From contig JAFKJU010000035.1 of NCBI GenBank assembly GCA_017305935.1, forward strand, positions 1-63,569: DNA of 63,569 nucleotides, read 5' to 3'. The position numbers were made by a program, and so were the translations under genes. The DNA is from Hyphomicrobiales bacterium (GTDB taxonomy: Bacteria > Pseudomonadota > Alphaproteobacteria > Rhizobiales > Rhizobiaceae). Positions 34,033 to 41,598 of the stretch are shown here, piece by piece (the first letter of the stretch is position 1; every line of letters begins with the position of its first letter). The notes beneath the pieces are model-generated. The model was not told the origin of the DNA, did no database searches, and saw nothing but the letters and a program-made list of their open reading frames with translations.

Positions 34033-34473
34033 AATTATCCCCTTACCGCCGCTTAAAGGTCGCTTTCGTCCTCAAAGGCGCCACAGAGCCCGTTTTTGCC
34101 TGATTTGAAAGCTGCCACGAAATGGTTAACAAATTCTGATTCCCTCTGGCAAGTCGTATCTGGTTCGTTAAAAATTTATACCACTTGCATGTTTTTCAAA
34201 GGGAATATGAAATCGAGGCCGCTCAACTCCTGCTTCAACAAACTCCGCTAACCGATTCAGTTGACTCAACCATTCGACAAGCTCTGCACGTCCCGCTTGG
34301 TGTTTACCGAGCTTTAAATGATAGGCTGTATCATCGATCATGCCCGTAAACGAAAGGTTACCAGCGGTAGGTTTTCATTAACGCGGAATGAATTTTTTTC
34401 GCCCGATCCGGTTCGTATCGGGACGGGCAGGCCAAGAGTTGAGCCGGGGTCTCGCATCACGGGAGTATTGCGT
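34033..34473. promoter_or_regulatory. ctrA-fliJ divergent control region
   Basis: A 441-bp stretch without a gene, AT-rich compared with its surroundings. It contains three GANTC sites, which are CcrM methylation targets (34138-34142, 34254-34258, 34263-34267). TTTA-CCGAGCT-TTAA, one mismatch from the CtrA consensus, is at 34303-34317. CtrA genes in this group are known to be controlled by their own product and by CcrM methylation. Individual promoters were not resolved. Confidence 0.55.
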
Positions 34474-34824
34474 ATGAAATCGCGTGAGAGCCATGTTCGC
34501 CTGAAAGAGTTTCAGGTGAACGAAAAACGTCGTCAATTGCAGCAATTGCAGTTGATGATGGCCGAATTCGAGAGAATGGCCAAGGAACTGGAGACCCAGA
34601 TCGTTCTCGAAGAAAAGAAATCGGGAATTTCGGACCCGAATCATTTTGCCTATCCGACCTTCGCCAAGGCGGCGCGGCAACGGGCGGACAATCTGCAGGT
34701 TTCGATTCGGGAATTGCGGGTGCAGCAGGAGGCGGCCGAACTGTCGCTGGAAGAGGCACAGTCCGAACATGCCCGCGCCGCCGCGCTCGAGGAGCGCGAT
34801 CTGGCGGTGCGCGCCCGCGCCTAA
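34474..34824 (+). CDS. fliJ: FliJ-like flagellar export protein
   Basis: A 116-residue, almost wholly alpha-helical coiled-coil protein (SHVRLKEFQVNEKRRQLQQL and LQVSIRELRVQQEAAELS). It fits the size and pattern of FliJ, which serves the flagellar export ATPase. The ATG at 34474 has GGGAG nine bases before it. It is divergent from ctrA; motility is a classic CtrA output, and a CtrA-like box lies about 160 bp upstream. FliJ sequences are weakly conserved, so the call rests mainly on architecture and synteny. Confidence 0.65.
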   Translation: MKSRESHVRLKEFQVNEKRRQLQQLQLMMAEFERMAKELETQIVLEEKKSGISDPNHFAYPTFAKAARQRADNLQVSIRELRVQQEAAELSLEEAQSEHARAAALEERDLAVRARA

Positions 34825-34954
34825 GAGGGGCGGGGCGCTCCACCGGCCTCTCCGGGCCGGTGGCTTCGCGGATATCGACAGACACCAGGCGGTGGCGGCG
34901 GCAGTCGCCGCGCCTGTGTTTTGCCGTTTGCGGTTGTTGCGGCGCCCCTCTCCC

Positions 34955-35030
34955 GGAAGTGCTCTATCTTTTATTCTTACCGCATCTGCCGACGCCGAAG
35001 CGAACTGGCTTCGACCGGAAATGCTCTAGC
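34955..35030. repeat. RIME-type intergenic repeat, variant form
   Basis: It begins GAAGTGCTCTATCTTTT and ends CGACCGGAAATGCTCTAG, with CCGCATCTGCCGACGCCGAA in the middle. The TGCTCTA ends match other RIME-type elements of this window. Its right end overlaps the stop codon of the next minus-strand gene (35026-35028), so the element may have supplied that stop. Confidence 0.65.
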
Positions 35031-35304
35031 CGATGACGTCGCGCCATTCGGGATGGCGCTCGACCTGGGCGCGCATGAAAGGGCAGAGCGGAATGATCTT
35101 CCAGCCGCCGGCCCGGGCCGCCTCGATTGCATGGGCGGCGAGCGCCTGGCCGATGCCGCGACCGCGCAAGGCATCGGGCACGCCGGTGTGATCGACGATG
35201 ATCAATTGCGGCGAGCTGCGCGAAAAGGTCATCTCGGCTTCATGACCGTCGACGGTTGCGACATAACGGCCGCCGCTTGGCTTGTCCTCCAGGCGAATAT
35301 CCAT
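35026..35304 (-). CDS. Small GNAT-like acetyltransferase (YidJ/YjdJ type)
   Basis: A 92-residue mini-GNAT domain. It has GGRYVATVDGHEAEMTFSR, LIIVDHTGVPDALRGRGIGQ (the acetyl-CoA loop) and the conserved end KIIPLCPFMRAQVERHPEW. Members are short and have unknown substrates. Its stop codon lies within the end of the RIME-type repeat. It lies between fliJ and sciP. Confidence 0.83.
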   Translation of the reverse strand: MDIRLEDKPSGGRYVATVDGHEAEMTFSRSSPQLIIVDHTGVPDALRGRGIGQALAAHAIEAARAGGWKIIPLCPFMRAQVERHPEWRDVIG

Positions 35305-35378
35305 ACCATGTCTCCTGCTGCTTTCGTGGCAATCCTATCTGTCCCGATCCGGCTTGTCGATTTCGGGGTTCAAGACGC

Positions 35379-35417
35379 CGAAAGGCGGCCTGCCCTGTCC
35401 GGGCAAGCCGCCTTTCC
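35379..35417 (-). terminator. Probable terminator of sciP
   Basis: On the minus strand AAAGGCGGCTTGCC ... GGCAGGCCGCCTTT, an inverted repeat with one mismatch. The T run is short, so it may be a weak terminator. It lies 26 bp after the sciP stop. Confidence 0.55.
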
Positions 35418-35442
35418 GGTCCACATCGGATTTCCCCGGAGG

Positions 35443-35718
35443 TCAGTGGCGATATTGCTGAATGCGCGTGGTGCGCAGGCCCGCCAGACCGTGATCGTTG
35501 ATCGACGATTGCCAGGACAGGAATTCCTCAACGGTGAGCGTATAGCGCTCACAGGCTTCCTCCAGGCTCAACAGGCCACCGCGCACCGCTGCGACAACTT
35601 CCGCCTTGCGACGGATCACCCAACGGCGCGTATTGGCCGGGGGCAGATCAGCAATCGTCAGCGGGCTGCCATCCGGGCCGATGACATATTTCACTCGTGG
35701 ACGTATCATTTCGGTCAT
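35443..35718 (-). CDS. sciP: CtrA inhibitory protein SciP (DUF1153)
   Basis: A 91-residue helix-turn-helix protein. The core includes VIGPDGSPLTIADLPPANTR, RWVIRRKAEVVAAVRGGLLS, and FLSWQSSINDHGLAGLRTTR, nearly identical to the family. In Caulobacter SciP blocks activation of CtrA-dependent promoters in early cell-cycle stages. The ATG at 35718 has GAGAG upstream; a GTG two codons earlier is less likely. It lies about 1.4 kb from ctrA. Confidence 0.93.
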   Translation of the reverse strand: MTEMIRPRVKYVIGPDGSPLTIADLPPANTRRWVIRRKAEVVAAVRGGLLSLEEACERYTLTVEEFLSWQSSINDHGLAGLRTTRIQQYRH

Positions 35719-36131
35719 TGGCACTCTCTACACAAACTCAAGACCATATGCGGGCAATCTAGCTTGCCACATTTAAAAATTGCCTAAGCCTTTGCAGCGG
35801 ATTTTACGGATGTGACGGATTGAGCACGCAAAGCTATAGCCCGGCGGGTCGCACGCTGCCGGTAATGCATTGTTCGAATTTGATGCAAATGCATGGCTAC
35901 CATGCGGAAAATGCATTTTTACCGGGCGTTTCTGTAGTATAGTGTGAGCAGCATGAAATCGAGCGGCGTGGCTTGCGCTGTACATACCTGTCGAATTTCA
36001 CGAACAATGCAGCTTTCCAGTCTTTCTATGCTTTGAAGGACGTGGCTTTTTGTCGGTGCGCGCCATTCTGGGTGTCGCGCCTCTTTTGCGTTGGCATTTT
36101 CCTGCCGGCGCATGCCTGAAGGAGTATGTCA
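35719..36131. promoter_or_regulatory. sciP-LuxR intergenic region with repeated motifs
   Basis: A 413-bp region without a gene. It contains three CGGAT repeats at an exact 9-bp period (35798, 35807, 35816). Three ATGCAT palindromes lie at 35865, 35889 and 35911, the last within AAAATGCATTTTT. A possible -10 (TATAGT, about 35938) follows. The motifs look like operator sites for the divergent genes; the binding proteins are unknown. Confidence 0.5.
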
Positions 36132-36833
36132 ATGCCAGCAGAGTCGGTGCCGGCCGCAAGGAAGGCCGGCGGAGACGGGGTCGTATCCGCAGCTTCCGAG
36201 CAACTTGCGCGGCTGGCGCGGGATTTCCGGTTTTCCCATCATCTGCTGATCCGCTTTCCGCTGGGCGACCGCCAGGATTTTTCCGGCAACTGTCTAACGA
36301 GCAACTGGCCGGCGGCGCTGCTCCAGCGTTACGACGCCAGCGACGCCTTCCGCGATTGCGATCTCGTGGCGCATCTGAAGCAGACGATCATGCCGGTCTT
36401 CCTGCGCAACGCCTTTACCCGCAGCCCGGCGGCCGGCGAATTGCCGGCGCTGTTTGCCGGCCATGGCCTGTCCGCCACCTGGGCGCTCTCTCTACACGAC
36501 CAGCGCCTGCGCCATCATATTCTGGCGCTGTCGGGCGAGCGCGACGCGCCGTCGCCGGAGGAGGCGCGCCAACTCCTCTATCGCGCTCACCAGATCGTCG
36601 ACGGTTGCGGGCGGCAGGACGAGTGGGATGAGAAGCCGCTGGAGCGGTTGAGCGGGCGCGAGCTCGAATGCCTGCGCTGGTCGGCGGCGGGCAAGAGCAG
36701 CGAGGAGATCGCGATCATCCTCGACATATCCGCCCATACCGTCGCAACCTATCTGAAAAGCGCGATGCGCAAGCTCGATGCGGTCAACCGCATGCAGGCG
36801 GTTGCGCGCGCCTGTCGTTACCGGCTGCTCTGA
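36132..36833 (+). CDS. LuxR-type transcriptional regulator
   Basis: A 233-residue regulator. The N-terminal 150 residues resemble the autoinducer-binding-like domain (FRFSHHLLIRFPLGDRQDF). The C-terminal helix-turn-helix is LSGRELECLRWSAAGKSSEE, then VATYLKSAMRKLDAVNRMQA, typical of LuxR/GerE. The ligand is unknown. The ATG at 36132 has AAGGAG seven bases before it. It converges with the sugar-transferase gene. No synthase is nearby, so it would be a LuxR solo or not respond to homoserine lactones. Confidence 0.8.
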   Translation: MPAESVPAARKAGGDGVVSAASEQLARLARDFRFSHHLLIRFPLGDRQDFSGNCLTSNWPAALLQRYDASDAFRDCDLVAHLKQTIMPVFLRNAFTRSPAAGELPALFAGHGLSATWALSLHDQRLRHHILALSGERDAPSPEEARQLLYRAHQIVDGCGRQDEWDEKPLERLSGRELECLRWSAAGKSSEEIAIILDISAHTVATYLKSAMRKLDAVNRMQAVARACRYRLL

Positions 36834-36872
36834 AGCGGTGTTCCGCCCGGAAATGCGAGAAACGCGGCGAGG

Positions 36873-37571
36873 TCAGAAGCCGTTGCCGCCGCGCAGTTCC
36901 GAGACGATGGTGCCGGCGGCGATGTGCAGGTCGAGCAGCAGCGAGTAGTTTTCCACATAATAGAGATCGGCGGCGATGCGAGCGCGAGCCCGGTCGGCGC
37001 GGTCGGTCGGGCCACGCAGGCCTCGCATCTGCGCCAGTCCGGTCATCCCGGGGCGCACCGCATGGCGGGCGTGGTAGTCCGGTACGAGCAGCTCGTAGGG
37101 CATACCCGCCGCCAGCATGCCGACCGCATGGCAGCGCGGGCCGATCAGCGACATGTCGCCCTTGAGCACGTTGAGAAGCTGCGGCAGCTCGTCGAGATTG
37201 GTGCGGCGGATGACGGCGCCGACACGGGTCACGCGCGGATCGTTGGGCACTGTCTGGGTGATGCCGGAGCGGTCGCCGAGTTCGCTGTGCATCGAGCGGA
37301 ATTTATAGACCTTGAAGACGCGTCCGTTCCGGCCCCAGCGTTTCTGGGTAAAGACCGGGGACCCCGGGCTTTCCAGTCGGATGAGGGCGGCGAGCGCCAG
37401 TAGCAGCGGCAGCAGCACGACCAGCCCCATCGCCGCCAGCAGCAGATCCAGCAATCGCTTGACGGCGAATTGCAGCCTCCGGCCGCCGGCGCGCGATGGC
37501 CGATAGCCCGACCGCGCGCCGGGGCAATCGCCGTGGTTGTGGAAATCGCTGACTGTCAAGGGTGCCCTCAT
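36873..37571 (-). CDS. Undecaprenyl-phosphate sugar transferase (ExoY-like)
   Basis: A 232-residue initiating glycosyltransferase that places the first sugar phosphate on undecaprenyl phosphate for exopolysaccharide or holdfast-like polysaccharide. One membrane helix (residues 39-60, [20 protein letters not shown]) is followed by the catalytic core: [21 protein letters not shown] with a [20 protein letters not shown] motif, then [11 protein letters not shown]. The ATG at 37571 is preferred over 37580. A perfect CtrA box lies 66 bp upstream. It stands alone, without other polysaccharide genes in view. Confidence 0.85.
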   Translation of the reverse strand: MRAPLTVSDFHNHGDCPGARSGYRPSRAGGRRLQFAVKRLLDLLLAAMGLVVLLPLLLALAALIRLESPGSPVFTQKRWGRNGRVFKVYKFRSMHSELGDRSGITQTVPNDPRVTRVGAVIRRTNLDELPQLLNVLKGDMSLIGPRCHAVGMLAAGMPYELLVPDYHARHAVRPGMTGLAQMRGLRGPTDRADRARARIAADLYYVENYSLLLDLHIAAGTIVSELRGGNGF

Positions 37572-37636
37572 ACGCGACAAACGCGCCTTTTCGTCGGCGG
37601 CGAGTAAAGCACGGTTATGCGAACGCCGCCAGCATG

Positions 37637-37651
37637 TTAACGAAGGATTAA
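37637..37651. promoter_or_regulatory. Perfect CtrA box upstream of the sugar transferase gene
   Basis: TTAA-CGAAGGA-TTAA, an exact TTAA-N7-TTAA, 66 bp before the ExoY-like start on the minus strand. No other exact match was seen in the intergenic stretches read in this window. Confidence 0.65.
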
Positions 37652-37712
37652 CCCAAAAAGACCAGTCGGCCGCCGAGAATCTAGCCCCTTTCGGGACTGC
37701 GCCTTTTGATTG

Positions 37713-38753
37713 TTATTCGAGTGCGATATGCAACCTTGTTCCGGTTGTGCCATAATGAACCGTCGATGTACCAAAATGAGACAGGCTGAGCCAATCGCCA
37801 GCGGCCAGCGAAACCAGTGCGCCGGCAAACGCGGTGGTCTCAAGGCCGGCGGTGGAAATCTTGCGGATGCGCGCCAGACTTGTGCTGCCATTGCGTAGGA
37901 GATCGACGCCGTGGGCGGCAGTAGCGCTGGTGGCGAGCGTCAGCCCGAGGCGGTAGAGGCCGGTCTCCGGCACCAGCAGCCGAAGCCCGCTGCCGCCGGG
38001 AACGGTGGCGCCGAGCGCGACATCGCCCTGGGTCAGCGACAGGCCGTCAAAGCCGACAGCCTCGCCATCGGTACGGATGGCGCTGCCGGCGGATCTGGTT
38101 GCTTCGGCGAGCGGCCGGTGAGGCAGGTGGACGCGGCCGTGGCCGGTGAGGGCGAGCGCCGTGCGCCAGCTTGCACCATCGGGACTGACCTTGAAAGACA
38201 GCGCATCCTCGCCGGCCAGGCCGATCTCGGCGCGGCCGGACCAGTCGCTCTGAAACAAAAGCGTCGCGGTATCGTCGACCGACGCCTTGTTGATCTTGAG
38301 CTGGTGGCCAGCGCCGGCATGGGTCAGCAGCGTCGCCGGCGAGGACAGCGCCAGGCGGTTGGTGGCGTCGGCCCCCGTGGCGATGCCGAGTTGCTGCATC
38401 GTTCCGCTTGATGGCAAGGGCGGCTCCACCCAGCCGCTGCCGTCATGCAGAACGGGCGCGGCCGTATCGGCGCGCCAGGCCCGCCAGCCGGCGCGCGGCT
38501 GCAGGAAAAGCCAGGCGCCGTCCTGGCGCAGCGCCAGCTTGCCCTCCTGCCCGGCCCAGTCTCCGGTGGCGGTGGCGGTCACTGCATAGACCTTGCCTTC
38601 GGCGGGCGTGAGCGGCGGCGCGCTGAGCGCTGCCGTGACGACGAGCTGGACCACGGCGTCCAGACGCTGCAGCGCCTCGTTATGGGTGACGTGTTTTTGT
38701 GCCTGCGAGGGCAGGATATAGGGGAGGGAAAGGTTTTCGGTCTGCTCGCTCAT
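37713..38753 (-). CDS. DUF2793 protein (GTA/phage fibre-like)
   Basis: A 346-residue protein. The N-terminal DUF2793 domain is NLSLPYILPSQAQKHVTHNE, then ALQRLDAVVQL, a PAEGKVYAVTATATGDWAGQ strand and WLFLQPRAGWRAW. The C-terminal 130 residues look like a beta-rich C1q- or TNF-like end (LLVPETGLYRLGLTLATSAT). DUF2793 proteins are found near the fibre end of gene transfer agents and phages. The ATG at 38753 has GGAGA upstream. No other phage gene is close, so it is an orphan. Confidence 0.78.
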   Translation of the reverse strand: MSEQTENLSLPYILPSQAQKHVTHNEALQRLDAVVQLVVTAALSAPPLTPAEGKVYAVTATATGDWAGQEGKLALRQDGAWLFLQPRAGWRAWRADTAAPVLHDGSGWVEPPLPSSGTMQQLGIATGADATNRLALSSPATLLTHAGAGHQLKINKASVDDTATLLFQSDWSGRAEIGLAGEDALSFKVSPDGASWRTALALTGHGRVHLPHRPLAEATRSAGSAIRTDGEAVGFDGLSLTQGDVALGATVPGGSGLRLLVPETGLYRLGLTLATSATAAHGVDLLRNGSTSLARIRKISTAGLETTAFAGALVSLAAGDWLSLSHFGTSTVHYGTTGTRLHIALE

Positions 38754-38887
38754 GCCGGTCTCCGTAAGAGGATAGGGCATGAGTATGCGGCGCCACGGCG
38801 GTGTGGGGATCGAAGGGGACGATTCCCGTTATCTTTTCTTGCCGTGTCTGCGGCTGGAAGACCGCTTCGTGCTTTGCTGGAGATTGG

Positions 38888-39661
38888 TTACGGCCGGCGG
38901 CCGAAGGCGATGAAGTGCGGGTTGCAGAAACGCTCGCCGGCTTCGTTCGTCTTGCCGTAATGCAATGGCCTGTCTTCCGAGCCGAGCGTCATGCCGCCGG
39001 CGGCGCGCAGGATGGCGTCGCCGGCGGCGGTATCCCATTCCATGGTGCGGGTGAAGCGCGGATAGATATCGGCCTCGCCCTCGGCCAGCAGACAGAATTT
39101 CAGCGATGAGCCGCTGTAGCGACAGCCGGAAATGCCGCGCGCATCGAGGAAGCTGTCGACCTCGCTCGAATGATGCGAACGGCTGGCGACGGCGACGATC
39201 GGCGTGCCCGGCAGGCGGGCATGGATCGGATGGCGGGCGACGATGCGGAAATCCGCGATATCGAGCCTTTCGGCATGACCGGCCTCGGCGACATAGGCGA
39301 CATCGCGGGCCGGCGCATAAACGATGCCGGCCACCGGCGCGCCATCGCGGATCAACGCGATGTTGACGGTGAAATCCGCATTGTGGGCGATGAATTCCTT
39401 GGTGCCGTCAAGCGGATCGACAAGGAAGAATTCCTCCCCCGCGATATCGGGCATGATGCCGGCGGCGACGCTTTCCTCTGCGACGACAGGGATCTCCGGG
39501 AAATGCGCCTTGAGATGGCCGAGGATGATCGCTTCGGCGCGCCCGTCGGCCTCGGTCACCGGCGAGGCGTCGGGCTTGAGGCTGACGGTCGCGCCGGCGC
39601 GATAGATCTCGATGATGGCACGCCCGGCTTCCAGCGCGGCGGTTTCGAAAACGGTCAGCAT
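38888..39661 (-). CDS. cysQ: 3'(2'),5'-bisphosphate nucleotidase CysQ
   Basis: A 257-residue inositol-monophosphatase-superfamily enzyme that hydrolyses PAP or PAPS and recycles the by-product of sulfate assimilation. It has the metal-binding EES in VVAEESVA, DPLDGTKEF (residues 82-90), and the late motif MEWDTAAGDAILRAAGG. SPVTEADGRAEAIIL fits the family. The start is ATG at 39661. Confidence 0.87.
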   Translation of the reverse strand: MLTVFETAALEAGRAIIEIYRAGATVSLKPDASPVTEADGRAEAIILGHLKAHFPEIPVVAEESVAAGIMPDIAGEEFFLVDPLDGTKEFIAHNADFTVNIALIRDGAPVAGIVYAPARDVAYVAEAGHAERLDIADFRIVARHPIHARLPGTPIVAVASRSHHSSEVDSFLDARGISGCRYSGSSLKFCLLAEGEADIYPRFTRTMEWDTAAGDAILRAAGGMTLGSEDRPLHYGKTNEAGERFCNPHFIAFGRRP

Positions 39662-39988
39662 GGACTTTCATGAACTCCGGCGGTCTTGCCCGCGGTCGGC
39701 AGCGGAACGCCTTTGCTGATATAGGGAGGGCGAACCGGCTTTTCGATGCGGCATGTCCGTTGCATAGCGCTTTGACGTGGATCGCGCGAAGGGAATTCGG
39801 CGGCTTTTGTCCGCGAGGTTACGAATTCTGCGCCGGGCGTGCAAAATCGGCACAGGCTTTCGCCTGCTGCGATGCAGAAATCCCACAGCCCGGCGGCGAG
39901 TGCGGCCGCGACATTTTTTTGCCGCTTCAAGACTTGTCGTTTCGGCTTCATGTGCAATGGTGCGGCCATTCTACCGATGGAAATGCCG
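39662..39988. other. cysQ-soxB divergent intergenic region, nothing recognised
   Basis: A 327-bp stretch that must hold the promoters of cysQ and of the sox operon. The frame of soxB stays open upstream to 39839, but that part does not read like protein. I found no riboswitch core, terminator or clear operator here. Confidence 0.4.
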
Positions 39989-41242
39989 ATGCGTTACTCC
40001 GCTCTCTCCATTCTCCGACAGGCCTTTTCGGGCAATCGCGACTGGAAGCCCGCCTGGCGCGAACCCGAGCCAAAACCCCACTACGACGTCATTATCGTCG
40101 GCGGCGGCGGCCATGGGCTGGCGACCGCCTATTATCTGGCCAAGGAGCACGGCATTACCAATGTCGCCGTGCTGGAAAAAGGCTATATCGGCTCCGGCAA
40201 TGTCGGGCGCAACACGACGATCATCCGCTCCAACTATCTGCTGGAGGGCAATGAGCCCTTCTACGAATTGTCGATGCAGCTCTGGGAAGGGCTGGAGACG
40301 GATCTGAACTACAATGCGATGGTGTCGCAGCGCGGCATCGTCAACCTGTTCCATTCCGACGGCCAGCGCGACGCCTATGCGCGGCGCGGCAATGCGATGA
40401 TGATCCATGGCGCCGAGGCCGAGCTGCTCGACCGGGCGAAGCTGCGCCGGATGATGCCCTATCTCAATTTCGACCATGCCCGTTTCCCGATCCTCGGCGG
40501 CCTTTACCAGAAGCGCGCCGGCACGGCTCGGCACGATGCCGTCGCCTGGGGGTATGCGCGCGGGGCCGATAGCCGCGGCGTCGATATCATCCAGCATTGC
40601 GAGGTGACCGGCATTCGCCGTGGATCCGATGGCGGCGTGCTCGGCGTCGAGACGACGCGCGGCTTCATCGGTTGCAACAAGCTGGCGCTGGCGGCGGCCG
40701 GCAACACGACCACGGTGGGGCGCATGGCCGATCTGGAGCTGCCGATCGAGACGCATGTGCTGCAGGCTTTCGTCACCGAAGGGCTGAAGCCGGTCATCGA
40801 CCAGGTCATCACCTATGGCGCCGGCCATTTCTACATTTCGCAATCGGACAAGGGCGGTTTGGTGTTCGGCGCCGACATCGATTATTATTCCTCCTATGCC
40901 CAGCGCGGCAATCTGGCGACCGTCGAGCATACGCTGGAGGAGGGGGTGGCGCTGATCCCCGGCCTGTCGCGGGTGCGCGTCTTGCGCGCTTGGGGCGGGG
41001 TGATGGACATGTCGATGGACGGCTCGCCGATCATCGATCGCACGCCGGTCGACAATCTCTACCTGAACTGCGGCTGGTGTTACGGCGGCTTCAAGGCGAC
41101 GCCGGCCTCCGGCTTCTGCTTCGCGCATCTGATCGCCCGCAACGAAAGCCATCCGGTCGCCCGCTTCCTGCGCCTCGACCGTTTTGAGCGCGGTTTTCCG
41201 ATCGATGAGGGCGGCAAAGGCCCGCAGCCGAACCTGCACTAG
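39989..41242 (+). CDS. soxB: Sarcosine oxidase beta subunit
   Basis: A 417-residue flavoprotein subunit, the usual size. It carries the FAD motif VIIVGGGGHGLATAYYLAKE (about residues 33-52), covalent-flavin-region sequence NTTIIRSNYL, and the C-terminal YLNCGWCYGGFKATPASG. Sarcosine oxidase demethylates N-methylglycine to glycine and transfers the methyl carbon to tetrahydrofolate. The ATG at 39989 begins MRYSALSILR, the family start. A RIME-type repeat separates it from soxD. Confidence 0.93.
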   Translation: MRYSALSILRQAFSGNRDWKPAWREPEPKPHYDVIIVGGGGHGLATAYYLAKEHGITNVAVLEKGYIGSGNVGRNTTIIRSNYLLEGNEPFYELSMQLWEGLETDLNYNAMVSQRGIVNLFHSDGQRDAYARRGNAMMIHGAEAELLDRAKLRRMMPYLNFDHARFPILGGLYQKRAGTARHDAVAWGYARGADSRGVDIIQHCEVTGIRRGSDGGVLGVETTRGFIGCNKLALAAAGNTTTVGRMADLELPIETHVLQAFVTEGLKPVIDQVITYGAGHFYISQSDKGGLVFGADIDYYSSYAQRGNLATVEHTLEEGVALIPGLSRVRVLRAWGGVMDMSMDGSPIIDRTPVDNLYLNCGWCYGGFKATPASGFCFAHLIARNESHPVARFLRLDRFERGFPIDEGGKGPQPNLH

Positions 41243-41253
41243 ATTGTTTTGTC

Positions 41254-41290
41254 GCATTTCCGGACGGCTTCACGCTTTTCCTGGAAATGC
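41254..41290. repeat. RIME-type palindrome, copy 2 (inside the sox operon)
   Basis: GCATTTCCGGACGGCTT ... TTTTCCTGGAAATGC, a shorter version of the element at 14946 and 53939. It lies 12 bp after soxB and 29 bp before soxD, so it is transcribed within the operon. Confidence 0.8.
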
Positions 41291-41319
41291 TTCGACCTGC
41301 AATACGAGATGAGACGAGC

Positions 41320-41598
41320 ATGGCAAGCCTGATCCCCTGTCCCCATTGCGGCCTCCGCCCCAAGGAGGAATTTTCCATTCGCGGCGACGCCTCGCCGGTT
41401 CGCCCGGCACCGACCGCCTCGGACGAGAGCTGGCACCGCTACGTGCATATCCGCGACAATCCGAAAGGCCGCATCGTCGAGCATTGGCACCATGCGCTCG
41501 GCTGTCGCCGCTGGCTGGTGGTCGAGCGCGACAATCTTTCCCATGAGGTTTTCGGGGTCACCGATGCGGCGGATTGGGCGAAAAGGAAAGAAGCATGA
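41320..41598 (+). CDS. soxD: Sarcosine oxidase delta subunit
   Basis: A 92-residue zinc-binding subunit. The typical motif is LIPCPHCGLRPKEEF, then VHIRDNPKGRIVEHWHHALG with CRRWLVVERD. It helps hold the heterotetramer together. The ATG at 41320 is followed by the family start MASLIPCPHC. Its stop overlaps the soxA start by ATGA. Confidence 0.93.
   Translation: MASLIPCPHCGLRPKEEFSIRGDASPVRPAPTASDESWHRYVHIRDNPKGRIVEHWHHALGCRRWLVVERDNLSHEVFGVTDAADWAKRKEA

Noticed and set aside
39662-39988. Considered as a glycine riboswitch before the sarcosine oxidase operon
   Set aside because: No conserved aptamer core or tandem layout could be seen in the sequence.
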